Part shown: positions 43,091-51,770 of the stretch, one piece after another
Layout of the letters: every line of letters starts with the position of its first letter
How positions within the stretch are numbered: position 1 is the first letter of the stretch
Assembly: GCA_965207585.1 (NCBI GenBank)
Contig: CBDBMT010000003.1
Span: forward strand, 1,364,001-1,428,000
Length of the DNA stretch: 64,000 nucleotides
Direction of reading: 5' to 3'
Source of the DNA: Bin87 sp965207585
Lineage (GTDB): Bacteria > Chloroflexota > Dehalococcoidia > Lucifugimonadales > UBA3495
Translations under genes and position numbers: made by a program
Notes under the pieces: generated by a model
What the model saw: the letters and a program-made list of their open reading frames with translations, nothing else
Database searches by the model: none
Told to the model about the DNA's origin: nothing

Positions 43091-43255
43091 TCAGGTTAGG
43101 GCTCCGATACGGAACTTCTTGGTGCCGCAGTCAACGCAGGTGGACCTGGTGGCGGGGCGCCCGTTCTTCATGGTGACGGACTCGACATCCGTCGAACCGG
43201 TTCTGGTCTTGCACTTGACGCAGTAAATTTCGGGGTTGTTGGATCCGGTGCTCAT
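43091..43255 (-). CDS. DUF5679-family small zinc-binding protein
   Basis: The 54-residue product fits the DUF5679 pattern: EIYCVKCKTRT, VESVTMKNGRPATRSTCVDCGTKKFRIG. Four Cys (CxxC twice) form a zinc ribbon. This family is widespread in Chloroflexota and has no known function. It is easily missed because of its length. It stands alone on the minus strand between the sulfatase and HAD genes. Confidence 0.9.
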   Translation of the reverse strand: MSTGSNNPEIYCVKCKTRTGSTDVESVTMKNGRPATRSTCVDCGTKKFRIGALT

Positions 43256-43387
43256 TCATTTACTCCAACGGCAGGAAATCAGCATGATTGTACTCCAGCA
43301 GCCGTGTGGGGGCGACTCTGGAGCGCTGGACATCCTCAGGGGCACGATACCACCGCGTGGGAAGGGCTACAGGTGCGTGTAGTCGGG

Positions 43388-43638
43388 TTAGGGCGGGAAT
43401 GCTTCCGGCGGTGCCCAGGAACCGACGTTGCGGGACCATTTGCAGTCCCCAGTCTTGCCCAGAATGAAGGCGTTCCCCGTGTAGGCGGATTGGTCAATTC
43501 GCCTGACCCGGTTCTCCGGCAGGGTGGCGCACGGCTTCACCTCCGCCAGTGCTTGGTAGCCCCCTCGGGTCGTGATGTGGAAATCAGGCAGGCCTGCCAG
43601 CAGAGGTCAACTTTCGCGCCGAGTTTCGATTTCACCAT
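43388..43638 (-). pseudogene. Frameshifted remnant of a PD-(D/E)XK-like protein
   Basis: ATG 43638 begins MVKSKLGAKVDL and this frame soon diverges. A second frame, ending with TAA at 43388, carries LPDFHITTRGGYQALAEVKPCATLPENRVRRID, then YTGNAFILGKTGD. PD-x8-12-E-V-K is the core of many phage-type PD-(D/E)XK nucleases. A single frameshift near 43600 would join the parts. Identification is tentative. Confidence 0.4.
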
Positions 43639-43701
43639 GGCTCCTTCCTTCAGAGCCATGTGCGCGCTCCGTGCGGGCAGGACGGCCAGGACGATTGGTT
43701 C

Positions 43702-44433
43702 TCAGGTGTTCTCAAGCGGTCGGTCGATCAGCAGGGCCAGCGCTGCTTCAGTGTCGGACAAATCCGGCAACACGTAGCTGGGGTTGAACTGCCCAAGGTG
43801 TTCGACGGTGTAGGATCCCGTGGCGACCGCCAGGGTTCTGACGCCGTTGCCGTTGCCGGCCTCGATGTCTGTAGGCGAGTCCCCGATGACGAACACCTCT
43901 TCTGAGCGGTAAACGCGTCTGGTTGTGTTCTGGCAAGCCGCCACCGCGCTTGCCACCACTTGGCTCCGCTCGGTGTGGTCTCCACCGAATCCACCGTCTT
44001 CGAAGTATGCGTGCAAGCCGTACCGGCGGAGCTTGATGAAGGCCGCATCCCGGAAGTTGCCAGTTTCCAGTCCCAATTGGACGCTTGGTGTTGACGACAA
44101 AGCGGCCAACAGTTGGGGCACTCCCAGACAGATCGTGCCCTCGGTCCACGACTCGAGGTTCTTGGTGAGAAGTTGAAAGTAGACCTCTTTGAAGCGGGAT
44201 ATGTCGGGGAGAGCGTCCGGGTCGTCCGTGTTGAAACCGTGCGTGCGGTAGACCTCGAACATCAACGGCAGGTCCATGCCGCCCGTAAAGGCGACTTCTT
44301 CGAAGGCATCTGGGATCCCATGGACCCGCTCAAAGGCGGTGTTCAGCGCCCACCGCTGTGGGAGATTTCCGCGGTTGAGGCTGATCAAGGTGTTGTCGAT
44401 GTCGAAAAGGATCAATCTTTGCATTGGGCTCAT
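43702..44433 (-). CDS. HAD-superfamily phosphatase (phosphoglycolate phosphatase-like)
   Basis: The 243-residue protein has HAD motif I in LILFDIDNTLI (nucleophile Asp and general acid Asp), motif II in GLETGN, and motif IV in VFVIGDSPTDIEAGNGNGVRT. The helical cap lies between residues ~25 and ~95. It should be a Mg2+-dependent phosphatase for a small phosphorylated metabolite. I start it at MSPMQRL (44433); the longer frame upstream lacks coding character. It shares the minus-strand direction of its neighbours but is separated by 146 bp from the TPR gene. Confidence 0.88.
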   Translation of the reverse strand: MSPMQRLILFDIDNTLISLNRGNLPQRWALNTAFERVHGIPDAFEEVAFTGGMDLPLMFEVYRTHGFNTDDPDALPDISRFKEVYFQLLTKNLESWTEGTICLGVPQLLAALSSTPSVQLGLETGNFRDAAFIKLRRYGLHAYFEDGGFGGDHTERSQVVASAVAACQNTTRRVYRSEEVFVIGDSPTDIEAGNGNGVRTLAVATGSYTVEHLGQFNPSYVLPDLSDTEAALALLIDRPLENT

Positions 44434-44579
44434 GTCCCTGTCCTCATCGAGTGGCGGTCGCGCAGGGCGCGCAACTTCAGCATGTGACCATGGCTGGCAT
44501 AGCCACGGTCTCGGGACGGGTCTTGGATCCGTGAGCAGTTGTAGTCCGGTTTGGTTTGACACCGCGTGCTTGGGCGAGG

Positions 44580-45275
44580 CTATTGTTGCGCCGACTGTCG
44601 GTCCATTTCTGACGCCTCGTGATTGCCGAGGTTTTCGTGAATCCAGGCCCGCAGCCTGTACGCTTCCGGGTCGTGGCCTTCGAATGGTTCGATGTGCCGG
44701 TTCATGTCGGCTAACGCCTGTTGCCAGTCCGGCGTCGGAATTTGCGTCAGGGCAATCGCGCGGTGCCCGTAGCCCATGGGGTGGTGCGGGTCGAGCTCAA
44801 TGGCTCGGCTGGCGTCCTCGACGCCCTTGTGGGGCAGGGGTGTGGGGGCGATGGTGTGGGCATGGGCCCGGCGTCGCCAGTGTCCGGCGTCGTCGGGTTC
44901 GAGTTCGATAGCCGTCGTGTAGTCAGCGAGGGCCTCATAGTGGTTCCCGCCGTACATATAGGCGGTGCCCCTGGCTTCGTACAGGCCGGCCACCTCTGGC
45001 TGGATCCGGATGGCTTCGTCGTAGGCGGCAATCGCCGCGAACCAGGCCGCGTCCCTCATGTGGGCGTAACCCTGCTGGTAAGCGGCGGTGGCGGCTGGAT
45101 CGGTAAGACCCGGCGGCATCTCCCGGTCGATGATCTGTACTCGGGAGCGATCCGGCGTCGGCAGAAGGTTCGCCTGATGAGGTGTTTCATCGGACGGAGT
45201 TCCGGCTCGGCAGGCGAGCGCGGTCGCCAACACGATGACGAGTACGGCTATATTTTTCAGTCTCACCGCGCCCAA
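44580..45275 (-). CDS. TPR-repeat lipoprotein
   Basis: The 231-residue protein begins with a lipoprotein signal (NIAVLVIVLATALAC; lipobox ALAC with Cys near 22). It then has three or four tetratricopeptide repeats (AAYQQGYAHMRDAAWFAAIAAYDEAIRIQPE, GLYEARGTAYMYGGNHYEALADYTTAIELEPD, DASRAIELDPHHPMGYGHRAIALTQ). It should sit on the outer face of the cell membrane and mediate protein contacts. A broken paralogue lies at 39400-39640. Confidence 0.85.
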   Translation of the reverse strand: MGAVRLKNIAVLVIVLATALACRAGTPSDETPHQANLLPTPDRSRVQIIDREMPPGLTDPAATAAYQQGYAHMRDAAWFAAIAAYDEAIRIQPEVAGLYEARGTAYMYGGNHYEALADYTTAIELEPDDAGHWRRRAHAHTIAPTPLPHKGVEDASRAIELDPHHPMGYGHRAIALTQIPTPDWQQALADMNRHIEPFEGHDPEAYRLRAWIHENLGNHEASEMDRQSAQQ

Positions 45276-45389
45276 CTCGAACGTTCGAGAACCTCCGCCG
45301 AACTTGGCAGATTTGAACGTGACGCGAATTCTACCCGGTTTTCGTCAGTCCGTTGGGCGAACGGTCTCCGCATCTGACCGGCTCGCCGT

Positions 45390-46553
45390 TCACTTTTCGC
45401 AGACTACACCGTCCCCATCGCCGTCTCGGGCGCTGGGGACCATCCACTTCGGAAAGCCGCGTCCGCCGCCCTTGCTGCCCTGTACACGGCGTTCTCCTGC
45501 TGCCTGTGCGGCGTCGCAGCTGGCGTAGGTTCTCATCTGGGGCGTTGGCGTTGCCGCCGGTCGTGGCGGCCGGCTGGTGGGAACCGGCGTCGGGCTGACT
45601 TTTCGTTGGTGGGACACCGTCAGTTGGGGCCGATTGGCGCAGGCGTTGAGCATTTCGACCAAAGCGTCGTGCTCCCGCTGCGTTACCGTGAGGCCCCAGT
45701 CATCCTTGATCGTGATCCAGTCGACGGCGTATTGGCACCAGTAGGAACGATCTTCAGGTTTCCAGTCCTCAGGGCCTCGTGCTCCCTTGGAGCGGTTGGC
45801 GCTGGCGGTGACTGCGATGAGGTGCTGGGGGTCATCAAGGTAATTGGCGTACCGTTCCCGTTGGTTGGCGGACCAATTCGAAGCGCCGCTGGCGTGGGCG
45901 TTGCCGAGGGGCACCATGTGGTCGATGTCAAGCTTGCCGGGGTCCGTCACGACGGTACCAGTGTAGGGAGCGAGCCATTCGCCGGACGTCACTCGGCATT
46001 TCCTCTCGGTGCGGAAGTCCGGCCCAATCCTGCTTTCGGCTACCAGCACTTCTTGGCGGGCGTCTTGGCAGTCTCCGTCGGCGTCGGTCCAGTGCTTCCA
46101 GTCGTGGCGGTCGTAGTCAGGGAGGTTCGAAGGGATGGCCGATACCGTGACGCGCAACACCGTTGTGGGCATGGTGGTCGTTGCCGTAGCCGTCGGTCTG
46201 GCTGGCCGTGAGGTGGGCGACGGCGTCAGTGTGGGCGGCTCGGCGGCAGGCGTTGCCGTGGCTTCCGCAGTCGCCGTCGGCGGCGTTGGCGTGTCGGTTG
46301 GTGCCGGCTCGGTGGTCGGTGGCATCTCTGGGGTCGCCGTAGCCGTGGGTTCGGGTGTATCCGTTGGGGCAATCTGGAGCGGCGGCGTTGCCGCCGTTGG
46401 TGCCTCGGTGGGCGGTTGCGCGGTCGGTGCGGCAGTTGCTGCTGCTTGCGGCGCTGCGTCGTCGCCGGATTGGAGTGGCGGAGGCGCGGGCTCTGACGTG
46501 CAGGCCACCAGCAGGGCGGTCAGGATCAGGATGAAGACGAGGAATGTTCTCAA
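45390..46553 (-). CDS. Secreted HNH nuclease lipoprotein (DUF1524/GmrSD-C type) with excalibur domain
   Basis: The 387-residue protein starts with a lipoprotein signal (FLVFILILTALLVAC). A ~130-residue Pro/Thr/Ala-rich linker follows. The HNH nuclease domain (~155-300) has KLDIDHMVPLGNAHASGASNW, LIAVTASANRSKGARGPEDWKP and YWCQYAVDWITIK, as in secreted DUF1524 nucleases. A second Pro-rich linker leads to a C-terminal excalibur Ca2+-binding motif (CDAAQAAG...DGDGDGVVCEK). The start is TTG 46553 with GGAG upstream; no ATG fits the signal peptide. Role could be nutrient acquisition from extracellular DNA or competition with other cells. Confidence 0.88.
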   Translation of the reverse strand: MRTFLVFILILTALLVACTSEPAPPPLQSGDDAAPQAAATAAPTAQPPTEAPTAATPPLQIAPTDTPEPTATATPEMPPTTEPAPTDTPTPPTATAEATATPAAEPPTLTPSPTSRPARPTATATTTMPTTVLRVTVSAIPSNLPDYDRHDWKHWTDADGDCQDARQEVLVAESRIGPDFRTERKCRVTSGEWLAPYTGTVVTDPGKLDIDHMVPLGNAHASGASNWSANQRERYANYLDDPQHLIAVTASANRSKGARGPEDWKPEDRSYWCQYAVDWITIKDDWGLTVTQREHDALVEMLNACANRPQLTVSHQRKVSPTPVPTSRPPRPAATPTPQMRTYASCDAAQAAGERRVQGSKGGGRGFPKWMVPSARDGDGDGVVCEK

Positions 46554-46687
46554 TTCGGTGGCTCCGGGGGATGTGTGGGGATTTCGAGCAAACGGCGGCA
46601 ATTGTCCCACCAGTTCTTGTGGTCGGCAATGACACCAATGTCTGCCCTGCTCGGAGCTGAGTTCCGCGATGATTCCCGTCAGCCTGC

Positions 46688-47392
46688 CTACGGTGTACTT
46701 GCGATGTCGCAACCTAGGAACTGGCGTCCCACCTGGTGGGCGGCGTTCATCACGGAGTAGCTGCCCGCCGAGGGGTCGAGCACCACGTCGCCGGGGGCGG
46801 TAACCGCCTTGATCAAGCGCGCCTGAAGGTTCACCGGCTTGGGATGAACGTTGCCGATGCGTTTGACCTTTTCAGTAATCACGTCGGGGATGTCGTCTTG
46901 TTGCCAGCCGGCGTTTACCCGGGTGGGCGGTTTCTGCAGGATGACCATGTATTCGGTGACGCGGCGGGTGCGGTAGCCCATGCCCATCCGGCCCTTGTCC
47001 CAGGTGACGAGGTCCACTATGTCCAGTCCGCATTCTCCCAGCCAGGCTCCGACGCCTGTGCAGAGGTGGAATTTGTCGGTCCACAAGAACAGGTGGCCGG
47101 ACGCGGTCAAGGCGGCCGAGATGCCGGCGATGAATTCGCTGATGGTCTCCGCGCTCATCTGGGGTAGCGCCGAGCGTCGTCGTCCTCTGCTGACGCCTTC
47201 GTTGCCGTAGCGCATCTTGTCCAGCAGGCCGCGGTACTGCGGGTCAAAAATGCACAGCGGCATCGATTCCGGATCCAGCGCCGCCAGGAGTTCCAGACCA
47301 TCGCACTGGTTTCGCTGGTTGAGTGGCAGCGGCCAGTGGGCAGCCTGAGTTACGGCCGACTGGGATAACACGGTGGTTGCGGAGACGGTCAT
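46688..47392 (-). CDS. Beta-class DNA adenine methyltransferase
   Basis: The 234-residue protein has N6-adenine methyltransferase motifs in the beta order: catalytic IFDPQYRG (DPPY variant) near residue 40, and the AdoMet-binding motif VVLDPSAGSYSVMNAA near the C-terminus after HPKPVNLQARLIKA. It methylates adenine in an unknown DNA sequence. No specificity subunit or cognate restriction gene is obvious, so it may be orphan or phage-derived. The next gene upstream encodes a Cas4-like nuclease. The start is ATG 47392. Confidence 0.85.
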   Translation of the reverse strand: MTVSATTVLSQSAVTQAAHWPLPLNQRNQCDGLELLAALDPESMPLCIFDPQYRGLLDKMRYGNEGVSRGRRRSALPQMSAETISEFIAGISAALTASGHLFLWTDKFHLCTGVGAWLGECGLDIVDLVTWDKGRMGMGYRTRRVTEYMVILQKPPTRVNAGWQQDDIPDVITEKVKRIGNVHPKPVNLQARLIKAVTAPGDVVLDPSAGSYSVMNAAHQVGRQFLGCDIASTP

Positions 47393-47502
47393 GAGGCAAT
47401 GACAAGGCCCATGAGTTCGACCGGAATATCGGGTGGGCTCAAGACTACGGGATGGTTCGTTTCCTGCACCAGGCCGAACTGCGGCCAATTGACGGCTGGC
47501 TT

Positions 47503-48156
47503 TCAGAAGTCGGCAGTAGCGCCGCTTTCGGGCACGGAGGCTTCGTCAACGCGCTGTGGACAGTCGGCGGCCGTAATATCGCAAAACCGGCATTCCTGTG
47601 GTGACGGCACCCGCCTTGCGGGTTCGTCGGCCGAGAGCCGGCGGATCAGTGCGCCGAGGTTCTGTATGAACTTCTCGTCCACGGCCTCCGCCGGAACGCG
47701 CACCGTGTGGTCGCGGTAGGTTACCTGACCGTTGAGCTTCGTTCCGCTGTAGCGTTGCAGTGCCTTGGGAACGGCGTAAAGGTAGATCATAACCTGCACG
47801 GCGTGGCTGGGGCTTTCGTGGCCGGTCTTGGCGTCGACGATGACGCTGTTATCTTCGCGGTGAGCGATGATGTCGGGCCTGCCGGCCAGCGTCGCCGTTT
47901 TACCGCGGAGTTCAAACCGGTTTTGAGCCTCGACGTTGACGTCGTAGCCGCCGACTTCCCAGTTGGCTCTGCGCTCGTTGAGCAGCGCAGTGTGGTCGAG
48001 CAGCCACTGTGCTTGGTTGAAGTCGGACGCGACCCTCGCCCAGTCTCGGTGGTGGGCCTTGAACCAGACGGCCCACTCGCAGGAGTTCTCGCCGGTCAGC
48101 AGGCGAGGCAGCCAGGTGGCCCATATGTAGGGGTGTTCGCGTTGAGCGGCGGGCAT
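47503..48156 (-). CDS. RecB/Cas4-like PD-(D/E)XK nuclease with predicted Fe-S cluster
   Basis: The 217-residue protein has the RecB-type nuclease core: GRPDIIAHREDN (catalytic Asp), SVIVDAKTG (D-x-K) and the QVMIYLYAV helix. An isolated Cys near the N-terminus (GENSCEWAV) and the C-terminal CRFCDITAADC cluster (C-x2-C-x6-C) match the four Cys that bind a 4Fe-4S cluster in Cas4 and AddB. There is no CRISPR array nearby, so a stand-alone or phage-type exonuclease is likely. It lies 110 bp upstream of the methyltransferase in the same direction. Confidence 0.8.
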   Translation of the reverse strand: MPAAQREHPYIWATWLPRLLTGENSCEWAVWFKAHHRDWARVASDFNQAQWLLDHTALLNERRANWEVGGYDVNVEAQNRFELRGKTATLAGRPDIIAHREDNSVIVDAKTGHESPSHAVQVMIYLYAVPKALQRYSGTKLNGQVTYRDHTVRVPAEAVDEKFIQNLGALIRRLSADEPARRVPSPQECRFCDITAADCPQRVDEASVPESGATADF

Positions 48157-48412
48157 GTTGGGAGCTCTCGGCGTTGGTCGTTGGGAATGCCTCCAGTTTA
48201 TGGGCGCCGGAGTCCCGGCCGCTATGGGCTGCTGTCAGTAATCTGACGGCGCGTGCTCAGCGCGTACGCCTGCTCTTCCAGCCGTTGAGACCAGCTCGTT
48301 GGAGGAGCGAGACTACAGAAATGGTATGCTGGGTTACTCACGCACCCGCCTTGCTGCCCTATGTTTGTGACAGCCCAGGAGGCTGTAGCGGTCGAATCGT
48401 AGAGCGTTGGTC

Positions 48413-49447
48413 ATGAAGCGCATCGTCATCTGCTCGGACGGGACTTGGCAAACTCCGATTCAAGCGAATACCAGCCATGTAGTCGAAATGGCCCGCGCCG
48501 TGCTGCCGACTTCGCCCGACGGTACGGTGCGGGTGGTGTTTTACGACTGGGGCGTAGGGACGGAAAGTTGGGCCAACCGGCTGGCCGGCGGCGTCAGCGG
48601 GAGAGGTATTGAACGCAACATCCGAGACTGCTACCGTTTCCTGATCCACAACTACGAAGATGGTGACGGGATCTATCTGTTCGGGTTCAGCCGCGGCGCT
48701 CACACGGTCCGCAGCCTGGCCGGCTTGATCCGGAATTGCGGCGTGTTGAGGAAGGCTGAAGCGGGCCGGCTGTCGGAAGCCTACCGTATGTATCGTCGCA
48801 AGGACGCAGCGCCCGACTCGGTGGAGGCGAAAACTTTTCGCTCCGCCTACTCCCGCGAGGCGACGATTGAGTTCATCGGCGTCTGGGACACGGTGGGCGC
48901 CCTGGGCATCCCGTTACGCGGCCTGAGCAAGTTGACGGCGCGTCGGCACGAATTCCACGATGTAGAGCTGAGCGGCTACGTGAAGCACGGCTGCCACGCG
49001 CTGGCCATCGACGAGTGCCGGGGGCCGTTCCGGCCGTCTTTGTGGCGGGCGCAGCCCAAGCCTGGACAAATCGTTGAGCAGGTGTGGTTCTCGGGCGAGC
49101 ACAGCGACGTGGGAGGTTCAGGTGACCCGCTGCTGGGGGATCCCGCTTTTGCTTGGATGAAAGCGAGAGCATCTCATGCGGGCTTGGCGTTGGACGAAAC
49201 GCCTGTGTCCTTGCCCAGCTGCCCGCCCACGCCCACCGGAAACAAACCGGCCGGCTGGTTGGAATGGATTGGCGCCGGAGTGCGCGGGTTGATGTCTGAA
49301 CCGCGTCAGATCGGCGGCGACGGGACGCAATGGGTGCATCCGTCGGCCCGCGACCGTTGCACGGGTGATCCGTCGTTCGGCGTTCCGGCAAACCTGGCAA
49401 AGTACCTGGCAAGCCCGGAAGCGCGCATCTACGGAGAGGACCGGTAG
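48413..49447 (+). CDS. DUF2235 alpha/beta-hydrolase (Tle1-like phospholipase family)
   Basis: The 344-residue protein matches DUF2235. It starts KRIVICSDGTWQ, has FYDWGVGTESWANRLAGGVSGRGIERNI, the nucleophile elbow YLFGFSRGAHTVRSLAG (GFSRG), IEFIGVWDTVGALG (acid Asp), and VWFSGEHSDVGG (His). In proteobacteria these are T6SS phospholipase effectors; in other phyla they are mostly uncharacterised. No secretion signal or T6SS gene is present here. It is the first plus-strand gene after the minus-strand block. Confidence 0.88.
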   Translation: MKRIVICSDGTWQTPIQANTSHVVEMARAVLPTSPDGTVRVVFYDWGVGTESWANRLAGGVSGRGIERNIRDCYRFLIHNYEDGDGIYLFGFSRGAHTVRSLAGLIRNCGVLRKAEAGRLSEAYRMYRRKDAAPDSVEAKTFRSAYSREATIEFIGVWDTVGALGIPLRGLSKLTARRHEFHDVELSGYVKHGCHALAIDECRGPFRPSLWRAQPKPGQIVEQVWFSGEHSDVGGSGDPLLGDPAFAWMKARASHAGLALDETPVSLPSCPPTPTGNKPAGWLEWIGAGVRGLMSEPRQIGGDGTQWVHPSARDRCTGDPSFGVPANLAKYLASPEARIYGEDR

Positions 49448-49722
49448 GGTACGGTACCGGCCGCCCGCCTCATTGCTTCCTCTGTTTGGGTTGGCCATTC
49501 GTTACAACGACTTGCTTGAGAATCGCACATCACAGCGGGCGGCATTGGAACCGAAATCCGCCGCCCCGTCGTCGGAGGCGTCCGCCGCCGTTGGTCAACG
49601 ACCCAATCATTGTGCCAGCTACCGGGACGTTTGCGCTGCTGGTTGGTGTCATCAATCTCGGGTGAACGGCGAGCCCATCCCTAGCCGGCCGGCGACGCTG
49701 CAAAAACGGTCCGCGCCACCTG

Positions 49723-50208
49723 TCAATCCGTGGGTTCCTGCGCTCCTGGAGGTCGGAGCAGTATCTCAAGGGCGAAGGACTTGCGCTGAGTTGGATCGGC
49801 GGACAGGAAGGCGTTGATGGCGTCGGCGGCCCGTTTAACCCAAGCCTGGGCTTCTGCGGCGGTGAAGGTCACCGAAATGTCCTCATCAGCCAGCAGTCGG
49901 TGGTTATGCAGTTCCAGGAAGGTGTCGGCGAACGCTCGGACCGCCTCGGGATAGCCGGAGTAATCGCCCTGCAATCGCTGGTCCGAGCAGTCGCCGCCCA
50001 AGGCATGGTAGGCGCGCAGCCACTCGGGCCGGCTGTGTTCCACATCCGAAGCGCCAACCAGCAGATCGGCGTTGCTCCGTGCCAGAGCGTGATACGCGGC
50101 GAGATAGGCGGAACGGACGGCGCCACGGAGGTGGATGTGGTGCAAGGAGTCGGATGGCGGGGTTGTAGCCAATTCCTGCGCCATGGCGATGATGTCCTGC
50201 CATTGCAT
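49723..50208 (-). CDS. HEPN-like helical protein
   Basis: The 161-residue protein has the HEPN-like pattern LRGAVRSAYLAAYHALARSNADLL, PEWLRAYHALGG, FADTFLELHNHRLLADEDI (R/H and A-D-Y-like positions) and FTAAEAQAWVKRAADAINAFLS. Such proteins are often found alone and some act as RNases or toxin partners of nucleotidyltransferases. No neighbouring MNT gene is next to it, though one lies at 57160-57594. The start (ATG 50208, MQWQDI) is chosen over the long upstream open frame, which is non-coding in character. Confidence 0.75.
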   Translation of the reverse strand: MQWQDIIAMAQELATTPPSDSLHHIHLRGAVRSAYLAAYHALARSNADLLVGASDVEHSRPEWLRAYHALGGDCSDQRLQGDYSGYPEAVRAFADTFLELHNHRLLADEDISVTFTAAEAQAWVKRAADAINAFLSADPTQRKSFALEILLRPPGAQEPTD

Positions 50209-50455
50209 ATTTGAAACTCCAGGGGGTCTGGTTTGAGATAAGGACAGCGGCGCAGCGGTTCCGCGTCTTGACGGTCGTTTTCTCACTTGGACGGTGTTCG
50301 CACGCCTTCGCCAACTCGGATGGCAGAGGTAGGGGACCGATGTCAACAGCTGCCCGGAAGGCTGTGTGGCGGAAATTCGGGGCGTAGTCACTCCGGCTCG
50401 CAACCGGCTGCCCTGTCGTCGGAGGCGGCCGGCGGCACCGTTGGTTGGTTCGTCC

Positions 50456-50827
50456 CTACGGTGATGGCTCCGCACTGTTGATCTGGGTCCGCAGCAGGTC
50501 TCCCAATCGTTGCATTATTGTGACGTTGTTCGCCATCTCTTCCCCGGTAACGATCCAGACCGGTCGGTCTGCGAAGTGCCCGATCATGTTCGACCGGACG
50601 GCTCCGGCTTGGCGGCATCCTCGGTCAACTAATGCCGTGACCTGTTCTTCGGTGATCGTTCCTTCCACGACGGACTGCTTGGCATCCTCCAAGGCGCTTT
50701 TCCAGTCCATCAGGCTGCGCCGGACGTTCCCCCTTCGGCCCTTGAGAAGTTCGGTGGCGTACTGGATTTGGAAGTCGAGTTCCGCTACGACATTCTCTCG
50801 GCTGGTTTGGGGTTCGCTGGCGCTCAT
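50456..50827 (-). CDS. Small helical protein, function unknown
   Basis: The 123-residue protein is predicted all-alpha (VVAELDFQIQYATELLKGRRGNVRRSLMDW...). It has no motif I recognise. It lies 247 bp upstream of the HEPN-like gene in the same direction. Codon pattern looks genuine. No function proposed. Confidence 0.6.
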   Translation of the reverse strand: MSASEPQTSRENVVAELDFQIQYATELLKGRRGNVRRSLMDWKSALEDAKQSVVEGTITEEQVTALVDRGCRQAGAVRSNMIGHFADRPVWIVTGEEMANNVTIMQRLGDLLRTQINSAEPSP

Positions 50828-50993
50828 GGAGTTGCGCGTGCTCCTTTTGCGGGCTCTCTCTGCGATGGAGGGGTCATTCGGCGCTGGGCTCCGGCGCCAT
50901 TTCGCCTCGGGGGTTTCCTGGTCGAGCTTGTTGAAGCTCGGATGGGTTCGGCGCTTGTACCATGGGCCCGACGGTGTGCCCCTGCCAATCTGC

Positions 50994-51671
50994 TCACAGC
51001 AGCCGAGGTGAGGCGGCAGCTACCGTGTCGATGAGCTGTGGACCATCGGCGCCGGCACGGTTGACCGCGGAGGATACGGGTCGTGCCGCCAGCTCCGGCC
51101 ATTCTCGGGGTGCCAGCATGGCTTGCAGCGTTTCCGGTTCGGTTTCCGCGGCCAGCCAGGCGTCGTAGTCGTCATCGGACAGCATGACGGGCATCCGGTT
51201 GTGGATGGGCTCCATCAACGAGTTGGGCGCGCAGGTGATCACGCACGCTGCCTCGTCAGGTCCGGCGTTATAGATGCCGGCCAGAGCGAATGGCCGTTCA
51301 TCGGCACGGTGAATCCAGAGCGGCGTCCGTCCGCTGCCCTCGCCACGCCACTCGTAGAAGCCATTGATGGGAACCAGGCAGCGGCGGCTGGCGAAGGCCG
51401 CGCGGAAGGCGGGACGCTCGGTCAGCGTCTCGCTACGGGCATTGAACAGCGGGCGCGATGAACGGCCGCCGTCTCGCCGGGCGCTGAACGTGAAGCCCCA
51501 GCGCATTATGCCAGCCGTGCGTCGATCACCCTCCGCCATTACTGTCAGAACCGGGGCCGTGGGCGCGATGTTCCAGGAAGCACCGTAGGCCCCTTCGACC
51601 AAGCCGGGGTCGAACCGAAACTGGGAGGCCAGGTCGCCCAGTTCGGCGAACAGGCTGATTCTTCCACACAT
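50994..51671 (-). CDS. SOS-response-associated (SRAP/HMCES/YedK) protein
   Basis: The 225-residue protein has the SRAP domain with all catalytic residues: Cys2 (MCGRIS, after Met removal), Asn34 (SWNIAPT), Glu107 (INGFYEW) and His157 (PIHNRMP). It forms a thiazolidine crosslink with abasic sites in single-stranded DNA, shielding them from nucleases and error-prone bypass. It is divergent from imuB-dnaE2 across a 99-bp region that carries a LexA-like box, so a DNA-damage role is strongly supported by context. Confidence 0.93.
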   Translation of the reverse strand: MCGRISLFAELGDLASQFRFDPGLVEGAYGASWNIAPTAPVLTVMAEGDRRTAGIMRWGFTFSARRDGGRSSRPLFNARSETLTERPAFRAAFASRRCLVPINGFYEWRGEGSGRTPLWIHRADERPFALAGIYNAGPDEAACVITCAPNSLMEPIHNRMPVMLSDDDYDAWLAAETEPETLQAMLAPREWPELAARPVSSAVNRAGADGPQLIDTVAAASPRLL

Positions 51672-51741
51672 GAAAATTGCCTTGACGGGTGAGCATTACG
51701 ACCGGAGCTTGGCCAGATGATGACAGCAGGCTGTTGCATAC

Positions 51742-51755
51742 CGAACAGACGTACT
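51742..51755. promoter_or_regulatory. LexA/DinR-type SOS box between SRAP and imuB
   Basis: CGAACAGACGTACT matches the Gram-positive SOS consensus CGAACRNRYGTTYC at 12 of 14 positions. It lies 71 bp before the SRAP start and 16 bp before imuB ATG 51771, so one LexA site could control both. Confidence 0.65.
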
Positions 51756-51770
51756 AATAGCATAGCCGCC

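Noticed and set aside
47503..48156. Cas4 as a sign of a CRISPR-Cas locus
   Set aside because: No cas1, cas2, effector genes or repeat array are in the window; stand-alone RecB/Cas4-like nucleases are common.
49530..49769. 79-codon minus-strand frame between DUF2235 and HEPN genes
   Set aside because: Arg-rich random-looking translation overlapping the end of the HEPN-like gene.
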